DNA of 64,000 bases from Thermaurantiacus tibetensis (GTDB taxonomy: Bacteria > Pseudomonadota > Alphaproteobacteria > Sphingomonadales > Sphingomonadaceae): assembly GCF_015354055.1 (NCBI RefSeq), contig NZ_JACHTM010000004.1, positions 248,001 through 312,000 on the forward strand, in the 5' to 3' direction. The notes under the pieces were generated by a model. The model had not been told where the DNA came from, did not search any database, and saw nothing but the letters and a program-made list of their open reading frames with translations. Positions 42,783 through 51,292 of this stretch are shown piece by piece. The first letter of the stretch is position 1; each line of letters opens with the position of its first letter. Made by a program: the position numbers and the translations under genes.

Positions 42783-44027
42783 ATGACGGAAGATGCCCTG
42801 CCCGGCTTCGTCGAGCTGACCGCGGCCGACCCCGCCTACAGCGCCTGCCCCGAGGCCCGGCTCGCCCCCCTGCGCCGCCGCTGCCCGGTCCACGCCGACC
42901 CCCTGACCGGCCACGTCCTCCTCGCCCGCCACGCCGACGCCCGCCGCCTGCTCGCCGACCCGGCGCTCTGGCGCCACCCGTCGCGGGCCCGGCCCGACAC
43001 GCTCTTCCACCGCTTCACCGCGCTCCGCCCGGTGGACCCGGCGGTGCCGCCGGGCGAGCGCACCAGCATCCTCATGCTCGACCAGCCGGACCATCTGCGG
43101 ATCCGCACCCCCCTCCAGCAGGCCTTCCACGCCCGCGTCTTCCGCGCCCGCCCGCTCGTCGAGGAAGTGGTGGCCGACGTGCTCGAAGGCCTCGCCGGCG
43201 CGCCCGCCTTCGACCTCGTCGCCGCCTTCGCCGAGCCGGTGCCCATCCACGCCATCGCCCGCATCCTCGGCGTCGCGCCCGAGCGCCGCGAGGAGTTCCG
43301 CCGCTGGTCGGAAGCCATCATCCTCACCCTCAACCCGCTGCGCACGCCCGAAGAAGACGCCGCGGCGATCGCCGCGACCGACGCGCTCCACGCCCACTTC
43401 GCCGAGCTCATGGCCGCCCGGCGCAAAGTGCCCGCTGACGACCTCGTCACCGACCTCGTCCAGGCCCAGGCCGCCGGCGCCCCCCTCTCCGACCGCGAGA
43501 TCCTCCTCAACCTCACCGCCCTCCTCGTCGGCGGCAACCTGACCACGACCGACCTCATCGCCTCGGGCGTGCGCCTCCTCCTCCTGAACCCCGAGGCGCT
43601 CGCTCGCCTGCGGGCCGATCCGTCGCTTGCCGCCGCCGCCGTCGAGGAGACGCTGCGGCTCGAGGGCCCGGTCGACGTCACCCCCCGCATCGCCCCGTCG
43701 GACATGGAGATCGCCGGCGTGCCGGTCCCGGCCGGCACCCCGGTCTTCGCCCTGCTGCGCGCCGCCAACCGCGACCCGGAGGTCTTCGCGGAGCCCGACC
43801 GGTTCGACCTCGGCCGGCAGGCGGGGGGCGCGGCTCCCCACCTCGCCTTCGGCGGCGGCGCCCACAGCTGCATCGGTGCCGCGCTCGCCCGGCTCGAGGC
43901 GCGGGTCGCCTTCCAGCGCCTGTTCGCGGCCTTCCCCGGCCTGCGCCTCGCCGGCGAGGCCCCCGCCTGGCGCAGCCTCCCCGGCTTCCGCGGCCTCGCC
44001 CGCCTGCCGGTCGCCACCGGGGCCTGA
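42783..44027 (+). CDS. Cytochrome P450 with atypical I-helix
   Basis: A 414-residue soluble P450. ExxR is in EETLRLEG and the heme loop is FGGGAHSCIGAALARLE with Cys363 as ligand. The I-helix reads ALLVGGNLTTTDLIASG: the acid that normally precedes the conserved Thr is Leu, as in a minority of P450s with altered oxygen chemistry or peroxide use. ATG 42783. Direct repeats precede it. There is no ferredoxin-reductase gene nearby. It ends 10 bp from the convergent ribF stop. Substrate unknown. Confidence 0.93.
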   Translation: MTEDALPGFVELTAADPAYSACPEARLAPLRRRCPVHADPLTGHVLLARHADARRLLADPALWRHPSRARPDTLFHRFTALRPVDPAVPPGERTSILMLDQPDHLRIRTPLQQAFHARVFRARPLVEEVVADVLEGLAGAPAFDLVAAFAEPVPIHAIARILGVAPERREEFRRWSEAIILTLNPLRTPEEDAAAIAATDALHAHFAELMAARRKVPADDLVTDLVQAQAAGAPLSDREILLNLTALLVGGNLTTTDLIASGVRLLLLNPEALARLRADPSLAAAAVEETLRLEGPVDVTPRIAPSDMEIAGVPVPAGTPVFALLRAANRDPEVFAEPDRFDLGRQAGGAAPHLAFGGGAHSCIGAALARLEARVAFQRLFAAFPGLRLAGEAPAWRSLPGFRGLARLPVATGA

Positions 44028-44037
44028 GCGCCCCGCC

Positions 44038-44961
44038 TCAGCCGAGCGCTGCCCGCGCCGCCTCCGCGTCGGCCAGGATCTGCCGCTTCAGCGCCTCGAG
44101 CCCGTCGAGCCGCCGCTCCTCGCGCAGGAAGGCGACAAGCCCCACCTCGAGGCTTTGTCCGTAGAGGTCGCCCTCCCAGTCGAGGATCCATGTCTCGAGC
44201 AGCTCGCGCGGAGGCTCGAACATCGGCCGGATGCCGAAGTTCGCCACCCCCGGCCGGCTCTCGCCCGCCGGCAGCCTGACCCGCACGGCATAGACCCCGT
44301 AGCGCGGCCGGGCATAGGCGCCGGCCTCCATGTTGGCGGTCGGCACCCCGATCGTCCGGCCCCGCTTGTCGCCGTGGATGACCGGCCCCTCGATCGCGAA
44401 CGGCCGGGTGAGGAGCCGGGTGGCAAGCCCCGCGTCGCCCCGCGCCAGCGCCTCGCGCACGCGGGTCGAGGAGACCGGCGCCCCTTCCGCCTCGACGGGG
44501 GCGAGCGCCTCGGTCGAGAAGCCGCGGGATGCGCCCAGCGCGGCGAGCGTTGCCGCGTTGCCCGAGCGGCGGTGGCCGAAGCCGAAGTCGGCGCCGGTCA
44601 CGAGGTGGCGGGGCGCCAGCCGCCCGACGAGCCAGCGGTCGACGAACGCCTCGGCGGACAGGCCCGCGAGCGCCGCATCGAACGGGATCACCATGGCCCC
44701 GTCCACCCCGAGCCCGGCGAAGTGGCGCAGCTTCTGGGCAAGGCTCGTCAGCTGGAACGGCGGGGCCTCGGGCCGGAAGTGGCGCGACGGGTGCGGCTCG
44801 AAGGTGGCGACGATCGCGGGTGCGCCGCGCGCGCGGGCCCAGCGCACCGCCGCCCCGATCACCGCCTGGTGGCCGAGGTGCACGCCGTCGAAGTTGCCGA
44901 TCGCAACCGCACCCCCCCGCAGCGCCGGCGGCGCCCCCGCTCCGTCGCGCATCACCTCCAT
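44038..44961 (-). CDS. ribF: Bifunctional riboflavin kinase / FAD synthetase
   Basis: A 307-residue RibF. The N-terminal FAD synthetase domain has AIGNFDGVHLGHQAVI (residues about 21-36), ATFEPHPSRHF, and FGFGHRRSGNAATL. SSTRVREAL marks the end of that domain. The C-terminal riboflavin kinase has GDKRGRTIGVPTANM and GVANFGIRPMFE. It converts riboflavin to FMN and FAD. ATG 44961 or 44952 may be used; GGAGG lies between them. It is the last gene of the riboswitch-led btuB-btuF-btuC-btuD-folA-ribF series, 10 nt after folA. Confidence 0.95.
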   Translation of the reverse strand: MEVMRDGAGAPPALRGGAVAIGNFDGVHLGHQAVIGAAVRWARARGAPAIVATFEPHPSRHFRPEAPPFQLTSLAQKLRHFAGLGVDGAMVIPFDAALAGLSAEAFVDRWLVGRLAPRHLVTGADFGFGHRRSGNAATLAALGASRGFSTEALAPVEAEGAPVSSTRVREALARGDAGLATRLLTRPFAIEGPVIHGDKRGRTIGVPTANMEAGAYARPRYGVYAVRVRLPAGESRPGVANFGIRPMFEPPRELLETWILDWEGDLYGQSLEVGLVAFLREERRLDGLEALKRQILADAEAARAALG

Positions 44962-44971
44962 CGGCGGCGCG

Positions 44972-45523
44972 TTAGCCGAGCGGCCCCGCCGGGGAAAGCC
45001 GCTCCCAGCGCTCGTAGGTGACGCCATCGCCCGGCTCGGCCGAGACCCGCTGCCACGTGGCCGGGTCGGGCCCCGGGAAGAGGGCGTCCCCCTCCGGCCT
45101 CGCATGCACCCGGGTGAGCTCGATCGCGGTCGCCACCGGCAGCGCCAGCGCATAGACTTCCGCGCCGCCGATCACGAACAGGCGCGGCGCGCGCGTGCGC
45201 GGGTCGAGCCCGGCCGCCGCCACCGCCTCGGCAAGCGAGGAGGCCGCCGTCACCCCTTCCGCCCGCCACGCCGGGTCGCGGGTCAGCACGATGTTGTGGC
45301 GGCCGGGAAGGGGCCGGCCGATCGCTTCGAAGGTCCTGCGCCCCATGATGACGGGGTGCCCCACCGTCATCCGCCGGAAGCGCCGGAGGTCCTCGGGCAG
45401 GTGCCAGGGCAGCCGCCCGGCCCGGCCGATGACGCCGTTCTCGGCTGCCGCCACCACCAGCACCACCTCGGGCCGCACCACCTCCCGCCCGCCCGTGGAC
45501 GCGCTGCTTTCCGCCTCGCTCAC
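44972..45523 (-). CDS. folA: Dihydrofolate reductase
   Basis: A 183-residue DHFR. AAAENGVIGRAGRLPWHLPEDLRRFRRMT is the classical N-terminal signature with the substrate-binding acid in LPED; VIMGRRTFEAIGRPLPGRHNIVLTR and LFVIGGAEVYALALP follow. It supplies tetrahydrofolate, needed because thyA upstream oxidises methylene-THF to DHF. GTG 45523 overlaps the btuD stop (GTGA), adding a 17-residue leader before the core. It is coupled to the B12 transport genes and probably influenced by their riboswitch. Confidence 0.95.
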   Translation of the reverse strand: MSEAESSASTGGREVVRPEVVLVVAAAENGVIGRAGRLPWHLPEDLRRFRRMTVGHPVIMGRRTFEAIGRPLPGRHNIVLTRDPAWRAEGVTAASSLAEAVAAAGLDPRTRAPRLFVIGGAEVYALALPVATAIELTRVHARPEGDALFPGPDPATWQRVSAEPGDGVTYERWERLSPAGPLG

Positions 45524-46299
45524 CCGTCCGCCCTAGCCGCTTCGCCAGCGGCCGCAACCGGCACCAGCTCGGCCGAGACGCGGATGCCGAAGGCCCGGGC
45601 CAGCGGCCCGGGCGCCAGCACCTCGGCCGCCGGGCCGGCCGCCAGCACCCGCCCCCCGACGAGGAGAAGCGCGTCATCGGCCAGCCGCCGCGCGAGCGGC
45701 AGGTCGTGCACCACCGCCGCCACGGCCGCGCCCCGCGCCGCCGCGTCCCTCAGCAGCGCAACGGTGGCCAGCTGGTGCGCCGGGTCGAGGTTCTGCAGCG
45801 GCTCGTCGGCCAGTAGCACGCGCGGCGCCCCGGCGAGCACGCGGGCAAGCAGCACGCGCGCCCGCTCGCCGCCCGAGAGCGCGCGGACCGGCCGGCCGGC
45901 GAGGTGGAGCGCATCGGTGGCGGCGAGCGCCGCATCGACCGCCGCCACGTCGGCTGGCCCCGGCGGGCCCACCGGCGGCCGGTGGGGCGTGCGCCCCAGC
46001 ATGACGAGCGCGCGCGCCGAGAGGTTCCAGTGCACGTCCCCGCCCTGCGGCAGGTAGCCGACCGCCCGCGCCCGCATCTTCGGCGGCAGGGCGGCGAGCC
46101 GCCGGCCGTCGAGCAGCACCGCGCCCCCCGCTGCCGGCACGAGACCGGCCAGCGCCATCAGCAGGGTGGACTTCCCGGCCCCGTTCGGCCCCAGGATGGC
46201 AAGCACCCGGCCCGGCACCAGCGCAAGCGCGAGCGGCCCCAGCGCGAAGCCCGCCCGCTCCACCCTCAGGCCCTCGGCTGCCAGCACCGGCGCCGTCAC
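45520..46299 (-). CDS. btuD: ABC transporter ATPase for vitamin B12 (BtuD-type)
   Basis: A 259-residue ATPase. Walker A is GPNGAGKST (about residue 37), Q-loop LPQGGDVHW, signature ALSGGERARVLLARVL, Walker B VLLADEPLQNLD, and His in VVHDLPLA. The family imports cobalamin, heme or siderophores; the riboswitch and BtuB-like receptor upstream favour cobalamin. GTG 46299 overlaps the btuC stop (GTGA); the frame open to 46332 is not needed. Its stop overlaps folA. Confidence 0.9.
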   Translation of the reverse strand: MTAPVLAAEGLRVERAGFALGPLALALVPGRVLAILGPNGAGKSTLLMALAGLVPAAGGAVLLDGRRLAALPPKMRARAVGYLPQGGDVHWNLSARALVMLGRTPHRPPVGPPGPADVAAVDAALAATDALHLAGRPVRALSGGERARVLLARVLAGAPRVLLADEPLQNLDPAHQLATVALLRDAAARGAAVAAVVHDLPLARRLADDALLLVGGRVLAAGPAAEVLAPGPLARAFGIRVSAELVPVAAAGEAARADG

Positions 46300-47246
46300 G
46301 CGAGCTCCGTCCGCGTCCGCCACAGGAGCCACAGGAAGAAGGGCGCGCCGAGGAGCGCCATGGCGATGCCGAGCTTGAGCTCGGCCGCACCCGGCACGAG
46401 CCGCACGAGGCTGTCGGCGAGAAGCACGAGGGCCGCGCCGCCCAGCGCCGAGGGAAGGAGGAGCCGCGACGGCTCCGGCCCCACAAGCGGCCGCAGCAGG
46501 TGCGGCACCACGAGCCCCACGAACGAGATGACGCCGGTGACCGCCACGCTTGCGCCCACGCCGAGGCCCACGCCGGCGATGACGAGGAGCCGCGTGCGCG
46601 CGAGATCCACGCCGAGCGAGGCGGCCACCGGCTCGCCGAGCGAGAGCGCGTCAAGCGCGCGCGCGGCCGCCGCCATCAGCACGAAGGAGACGAGCGCCGG
46701 CCCGAGGAGCAGCCGCACGTCGAGGAAGGTCCGGTCGGTGAGCGCGCCCATGAGCCAGGTCACGATCTCGCCGAGCGCGAAGGGGGTGGGGGCCAGGCTC
46801 ACGAGGAGCGAGGTGAGCGCCGCCGCGAGGCTTGCGAGCACCACGCCGGCGAGCAGCAGCTGGAGCCCGCTCGCCCCGCCGACGAGGGCGAGAAGGGCGA
46901 CCGCCCCGGCGCCGAACGCCATGGCGCTCGCCGCCACGACCAGCGGCTGGCCGCCCGCGCCGAGGAAGATGGCGAGGACCGCGCCCAGCGCTGCGGTCGC
47001 CGAGACTCCGAGCACGCCCGGCTCGGCGAGCGGGTTCCGGAGATAGCCCTGGAGCACCGCGCCGCCGGCGCCCAAGAGCGCGCCGACCAGAAGCCCGAGG
47101 AGGGCGCGGGGCAGCCGGAGCTCGAGGAGCACCAGCCCCTCGCGCGTGCCGTCGGCAAAGGCCCAGGGGGCGATCCAGGCCTTCCCCGCCGAAAGCGAGA
47201 GCAGGAACGCCGCCGCGACGAGGGCGGAAAGCCCGGCGCGGATCAC
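46296..47246 (-). CDS. btuC: ABC transporter permease for vitamin B12 (BtuC/FecCD-type)
   Basis: A 316-residue FecCD-family permease with about ten helices. Family motifs: LRLPRALLGLLVGALLGAGGAVLQGYLRNPLAEPGVLGVS, LMGALTDRTF, and GVISFVGLVVPHLLRPLVGPEPSRLL, the last being the BtuD-contact loop. It forms the inner-membrane channel for cobalamin. GTG 47246 overlaps the btuF stop (GTGA) and gives the usual length; the longer frame upstream is a shadow. Confidence 0.92.
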   Translation of the reverse strand: MIRAGLSALVAAAFLLSLSAGKAWIAPWAFADGTREGLVLLELRLPRALLGLLVGALLGAGGAVLQGYLRNPLAEPGVLGVSATAALGAVLAIFLGAGGQPLVVAASAMAFGAGAVALLALVGGASGLQLLLAGVVLASLAAALTSLLVSLAPTPFALGEIVTWLMGALTDRTFLDVRLLLGPALVSFVLMAAAARALDALSLGEPVAASLGVDLARTRLLVIAGVGLGVGASVAVTGVISFVGLVVPHLLRPLVGPEPSRLLLPSALGGAALVLLADSLVRLVPGAAELKLGIAMALLGAPFFLWLLWRTRTELA

Positions 47247-48022
47247 GGCAGGCCCCGGCGGATGGCGGCAAGCGCCGCCGCGGCGCGGATGATGGAAGGG
47301 CCGCCGCAGTTGAGGAGCCGCATGTCGAAGGGGGCGACGCGCACCCTGGCGCGCGCGAGCGCCGGGTGGAGCGCGGCGCCGGGGTCGGCGAGCAGGAGAA
47401 CGGGCGGGGCGAGCAGCAGCCGCTCGACGGGAAGCACGTCCCACCGGGCGAGTCCCATCGTGGCCGCCGCGTTGACGAAGCCGGTCGTCGCCATGAGGTC
47501 GGCCATCAGCGTGCCGTCCCCCGGCACCACGCCCGCGGGCGTGCGCAGCACCGCTGGCACGGGCGGGCCCTGGTGGCGCGCGGCGGCAAGCGCGCGTTCG
47601 ATGCGCCCCACCAGCGCCTCGCCCGCCGCCGGCCGGCCCACGGCCCGCGCGAGCGCCCGCACCTCGGCAAGCGAGTCGGCGACGCTCGCCGGCACCCCCA
47701 CCGTCACCACCGGCACGCCGAGGCGGGCGAAGGCGGCGCGCGTCGCCGCCGGCGTGTGGGCGCCGGCGACGACGAGGTCGGGCGCGAGGCGCAGCACTTC
47801 CTCGGCGGTGCCGAAGTGGCGGGGGAAGCGCCGCGCCCGCGCAAGGTCCATGGAGGTGCCGCGCGGGTCGTGCGACCAGTGCGAGACCGCCGCGATCTGC
47901 CCCGGTGCGGCCACTTCGGCGAGGATGGCATCGGCGCACGGGTTCATCGAGACGACGCGCTGCGGCGCGGCGGCCGCAGCGCTCGCCCCCACGAGGGCGA
48001 CGAGCAGGCTAGAAGCGCGCAC
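47243..48022 (-). CDS. btuF: Periplasmic cobalamin-binding protein (BtuF-type)
   Basis: A 259-residue class III substrate-binding protein. Signal peptide MRASSLLVALVGASAAAAA; then RVVSMNPCADAILAEVAAPGQIAAVSHWS, LAPDLVVAGAHTPAATRAAFARLGVPVVTV and a C-terminal lobe with AATMGLARWDVLPVERLL. It delivers the ligand from BtuB to BtuCD. GTG 48022 overlaps the last 14 bp of btuB. No heme or siderophore genes are near, and the riboswitch points to cobalamin. Confidence 0.85.
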   Translation of the reverse strand: MRASSLLVALVGASAAAAAPQRVVSMNPCADAILAEVAAPGQIAAVSHWSHDPRGTSMDLARARRFPRHFGTAEEVLRLAPDLVVAGAHTPAATRAAFARLGVPVVTVGVPASVADSLAEVRALARAVGRPAAGEALVGRIERALAAARHQGPPVPAVLRTPAGVVPGDGTLMADLMATTGFVNAAATMGLARWDVLPVERLLLAPPVLLLADPGAALHPALARARVRVAPFDMRLLNCGGPSIIRAAAALAAIRRGLP

Positions 48023-49877
48023 GCACCCCGCCGGCGAACTCCCGGCCCGGCTGGCCGTAGAAACTCGCCGTCTCCCAGACCGTGTCGGTCACGTTGGTCA
48101 CGCGGCCGTAGAGCTCGAGGCGGTCGCCGAGCGGCACCGCCCCGCGCAGGTCGAGGAGCACCCGGTCGGGGATGCGCCGGCTGTTGCTCGCGTTGTCGAA
48201 GCTCTCCGAGGCGTGGGAGAGCGTCATGCCGAGGCTCCAGCCGGCAGGCGCGGTCCAGTCGGCCACCAGCGCGGCCGTGTGGCGCGGCCGGCGCGGCAGC
48301 AGCCGGTCGAAGTTGGCCGTGCCGCGGGCCCGGTTGCGCGCGTCGAGGAAGGTGTAGGCGAACGAGACGGCAAGCCCCTCCGCCGGCGCCAGGCCCACTT
48401 CCGCTTCGACTCCGCGGGCACGGGTGCGCGCCACGTTGTCGTAGGTGCCGAACGGCCGCCCGGCGCAGGCCGGAAGCGGGTTCGCAAAGCAGGAGACGAA
48501 GTCGATCTGGTCGCGCGTGGTCCGGCCGAAGGCGGTGGCGGCAAGCCGCAGCTGCCCCTCGGCAAGGCCCGCCTCGAAGCCGGCGTCCCAGCCCTCGGCG
48601 CGCTCGGGCCTGAGGCCGGGGTTGCCGAAGTCCGAGAAGAGCTGGAAGAGGGTAGGGGCCTTGAAGCCCTCGCCCCAGCTCGCCTTGAGCCGCCACAGGC
48701 CGTCGCCCGGCGCGAAGGAGAGCGAGACGCCCGGCGTGGTGGCGCCGCCGAAGTCGCTGTGGGCGTCGTGGCGCACGCCGGCCACCGCGGTCAGGCCGGG
48801 CAGCGGTCGAACCACCGCCTGGACGAAGCCGCCGGTCAGCGTCGCCTCGGCGCGGAACCGCTCCGGGTCGGGGTCGAAGGCGGACGGCGAGGCCGTCGCC
48901 AGGCGGCTGCGCTCGCGCTCGGCGCCGAAGCTCGCCTCGAGCCACGGGGCCAGCCGCCACTCGCCGGTGTAGCGCAGCCTGAGGTTGCGGCCGGTCGCAA
49001 GAAAGGTGGCAGAGGGCGTGCGGCGCGGGTCGGTGGTGCGCCGGTCCACCTCGGTCAGCTCGGCGCCAAGCAGGTGGCGGCTCGGCCCGCCTTGCGGCGC
49101 GAAGGCAAGGCCGAGGAAGCCGCTCGCCTCGTCTTGGCGGCTGCGCTCGGGCGTGTCGGCAAGCTGGAAGCGCGGCGGCGGGAAACCGTCGATCCCGAAG
49201 CGGCTCGCCTGGAACCGCCCGCGCGCGTCGAGCGCAAGCGCCGGCGTGAGGTCAAGCGTGGCCCGGAGCGTCCCGCCCCAGCCGGTCCAGTCGTCGCGCT
49301 CGGTCGCCCCGCGCGCCTCGGCGGCGGCCGAGATGCCGTCGGTGCGGCCGTAGGTGACCGAGGCGCCGAGCCCGAGCCGCCCGGCCTTGGCGCTGCCGTC
49401 GGCGGTTGCGTAGACACTCGCGCGGCTGCCGCCCTCGATGCGGGCGTTGAGCTCGGGCGCACCCGGCGCGCGGGTGGTGATGGCCACGACCCCGCCGATC
49501 GCCTGGCTCCCCCAGGCAAGCGACTGCGGCCCGCGCAGGAGCTCGATCCGCTCGACGCCGCCGGCGAGCAGGCCGCCGAAGTCGTAGCCTGCGCCAGGTG
49601 CTGCCGGGTCGTTCACCCGCACGCCGTCGATGACGACGAGCGTCTGGTCGCCCTCGGCCCCGCGGATCCTGACGGCGGCAAAGGCGCCGCGCCCGCCGTT
49701 CGCCGACACGGTGACGCCCGGCAGGAGCCGGTGCAGGTCGGTGACGGCGGGTGTCTGCAGCCGGTCGAGGTCGGCGCGCAGCAGCACCGAGAGCGAGGCG
49801 CCGAGCTCGCCCGCCTCCACGGGCGCGCGCGCGGCAGTCACGATGATGGGAGCATCTGCAGCAACGGGAACGGGCAT
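48009..49877 (-). CDS. btuB: TonB-dependent vitamin B12 receptor (BtuB-like)
   Basis: A 622-residue TonB receptor. TonB box APIIVTAARAP, plug with LLPGVTVSANGGRGAFAAVRIRGAEGDQTLVVIDGVRVND and RIELLRGPQSLAWGSQAIGGVVAI, then a barrel ending FAGGVRARF. The cobalamin riboswitch just upstream assigns it to B12. ATG 49877 has GGAGG 6 nt upstream and an in-frame TAA 4 nt before it, so no longer form exists. Yet only eight residues precede the TonB box and there is no hydrophobic signal peptide, which an outer-membrane protein needs. This suggests a deletion in the signal region or a sequence error. Confidence 0.88.
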   Translation of the reverse strand: MPVPVAADAPIIVTAARAPVEAGELGASLSVLLRADLDRLQTPAVTDLHRLLPGVTVSANGGRGAFAAVRIRGAEGDQTLVVIDGVRVNDPAAPGAGYDFGGLLAGGVERIELLRGPQSLAWGSQAIGGVVAITTRAPGAPELNARIEGGSRASVYATADGSAKAGRLGLGASVTYGRTDGISAAAEARGATERDDWTGWGGTLRATLDLTPALALDARGRFQASRFGIDGFPPPRFQLADTPERSRQDEASGFLGLAFAPQGGPSRHLLGAELTEVDRRTTDPRRTPSATFLATGRNLRLRYTGEWRLAPWLEASFGAERERSRLATASPSAFDPDPERFRAEATLTGGFVQAVVRPLPGLTAVAGVRHDAHSDFGGATTPGVSLSFAPGDGLWRLKASWGEGFKAPTLFQLFSDFGNPGLRPERAEGWDAGFEAGLAEGQLRLAATAFGRTTRDQIDFVSCFANPLPACAGRPFGTYDNVARTRARGVEAEVGLAPAEGLAVSFAYTFLDARNRARGTANFDRLLPRRPRHTAALVADWTAPAGWSLGMTLSHASESFDNASNSRRIPDRVLLDLRGAVPLGDRLELYGRVTNVTDTVWETASFYGQPGREFAGGVRARF

Positions 49878-49933
49878 GTCTTACCTCCACGACGAACGAT
49901 CCTGTCGTCCGCGCGAAGGCTCGGGTCCGCGCC

Positions 49934-49950
49934 GGCGCCCACGGGGCGCC
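49934..49950 (-). promoter_or_regulatory. Hairpin in the btuB leader (possible riboswitch expression platform)
   Basis: A perfect 7-bp stem (ggcgccc and gggcgcc around a 3-nt loop) lies between the riboswitch core and the btuB ribosome site. It has no T-run, so if it regulates, it is more likely by pairing with the leader than by intrinsic termination. Confidence 0.3.
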
Positions 49951-50004
49951 GCCACGGCCGGTCTCGATCGCCCCGGAACTCCCGCCGGCGCGAAGGGACG
50001 ACCG

Positions 50005-50180
50005 GCAGGGGCAGGTCTCCTGGCTTCCGGATCGCCGGCCCGGCGTGGCCGCCTTCCCACCCTCGTCGGGCAGTGGCATGTGGCCACGGGCCTCCCCGGC
50101 TACAGTTGCGGGTACAGCGCCGGACTTGGGGTCTCCCCCGCACCGGCTTCCCTTTTCACCCGGGTTCCCCCGGGCACCCT
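50005..50180 (-). ncRNA. Cobalamin riboswitch
   Basis: Minus-strand leader about 130 nt upstream of btuB. Core elements of the Cbl family in order: GGTGCC near 50178; GGGAA followed by GCCGGTGCGGGG; CGCTGTACCCGCAACTGTAG (50099-50118 region), the conserved core; CCACTG; GGGAAGGC; and the B12 box GCCAGGAGACCTGCC (50010-50024). Binding of adenosylcobalamin or a relative usually turns off the downstream transport genes. Here it heads btuB-btuF-btuC-btuD-folA-ribF and starts about 50 bp after the thyA stop. Confidence 0.95.
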
Positions 50181-50228
50181 TGCCGTGGCCGAGGCCGCTA
50201 GCGCGTCACGGCGCGCGCTGCAAGCGGC

Positions 50229-51149
50229 TCAGACGGCAACCGGCGCAGGCACGTGCGGGTGCGGATCGTAGCCCTCGATCGCGACATCCTCGGGCGCGTA
50301 GGAGAAGAGGTCGGCCGGCCGGCGCCTGAGGTGCAGCTTCGGCCAGGGCCGCGGGGTGCGGGCAACGAGCGCCTCAACGAGCGGCCCGTGGTTGAGGTAG
50401 AGGTGGACGTCGGCCCCCGTCCACACCAGCTCGCCCGGCGCAAGGTCGCACTGGTCGGCCAGCATGCGCAGCAGGAGGGCCGCCTCGAAGATGTTGAAGG
50501 GAAAGCCGAGGCCGAGGTCGCAGCTGCGCTGGTAGAGCAGGCACGAGAGCCGGCCGTCGGCCACGAAATACTGGTAGGTCATGTGGCAGGGCGGCAGGGC
50601 CATCTCGGCGAGCTCGGCCACGTTCCAGCCGGTGAAGATGTGCCTCCGGCTGGAAGGGTCCTGCCGCAGCCCGGCAACGAGCGCGGCGAGCTGGTCGTGC
50701 TCGCGCCCGTCAGCCCCGCGCCAGCGCCGCCACTGGCGGCCGTAGACCGGCCCGAGGTCTCCCCAGCGGGCGGCAAACTCGGGGTCGGCGAGGATCCGGG
50801 CCTCGAAGGCGTCGCGGTCGATCGCCTCCCCCGTCTCGCGGCGGAAGCGGGCGAGCGGCCAGTCGGTCCAGATGTGGACTCCGGCCTCGACCAGCGGGCG
50901 GATGCTCGTCTCCCCTGAGAGGAACCAGAGCAGCTCCTTCACCGCCACCCGCCAGTGGACGCGCTTCAGCGTCATGAGCGGCACCGTGCCGTCCGAGAGG
51001 TCGAACCGCAGCATCGCCCCGAAGCGCGCGCGCGTGCCGACGCCGGTGCGGTCGCGGCGCTCGACCCCGTTCTCCCAGACGTCGCGCACCAGCGCCTGAA
51101 TGGCGCGCTCCGGGTGTTCGCCGGGCACTTCGGGCGCAGCAACAGCCAT
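50229..51149 (-). CDS. thyA: Thymidylate synthase
   Basis: A 306-residue ThyA. RRDRTGVGTRARFGAMLRFDLSDG near the N-terminus, TLKRVHWRVAVKELLWFLSGETS, DLGPVYGRQWRRW, the nucleophilic Cys in ALPPCHMTYQYFV, and SCDLGLGFPFNIFEAALLLRMLA. It makes dTMP from dUMP with methylene-THF. ATG 51149. The usual partner folA is not adjacent: the riboswitch and four B12 transport genes lie between. It is divergent from luxI across 143 bp. Confidence 0.97.
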   Translation of the reverse strand: MAVAAPEVPGEHPERAIQALVRDVWENGVERRDRTGVGTRARFGAMLRFDLSDGTVPLMTLKRVHWRVAVKELLWFLSGETSIRPLVEAGVHIWTDWPLARFRRETGEAIDRDAFEARILADPEFAARWGDLGPVYGRQWRRWRGADGREHDQLAALVAGLRQDPSSRRHIFTGWNVAELAEMALPPCHMTYQYFVADGRLSCLLYQRSCDLGLGFPFNIFEAALLLRMLADQCDLAPGELVWTGADVHLYLNHGPLVEALVARTPRPWPKLHLRRRPADLFSYAPEDVAIEGYDPHPHVPAPVAV

Positions 51150-51194
51150 GGCCGACCGGTTGGCGGGCCGTGCCAGCGCGGTCAAGCGGCCCCT

Positions 51195-51206
51195 CCCCGA
51201 TCGGGG
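51195..51206. promoter_or_regulatory. 12-bp perfect palindrome between thyA and luxI
   Basis: CCCCGATCGGGG is a perfect dyad in the divergent thyA-luxI gap, 46 bp before the thyA start and 86 bp before the luxI start. It could be an operator, but it does not match a standard 18-20-bp lux box, and GC-rich dyads arise easily here. Confidence 0.3.
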
Positions 51207-51292
51207 ATATTCCGCTGCTCCGCCCGCTCGCGTTAACCCTCGGCCTGGGGTCGCACCCGCCACGGAGCGGAGGGCGGCCGGAGGATGGAGGC

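Noticed and set aside
42357-44027. Bfd as electron donor for the adjacent P450
   Set aside because: The protein has the BFD cysteine pattern and a Fur-like box and is 250 bp away; it is not a P450-type ferredoxin.
46500-50201. A 1233-codon plus-strand frame across the B12 transport genes
   Set aside because: It is antisense to btuC, btuF and btuB, has shadow-type composition and ignores the riboswitch.
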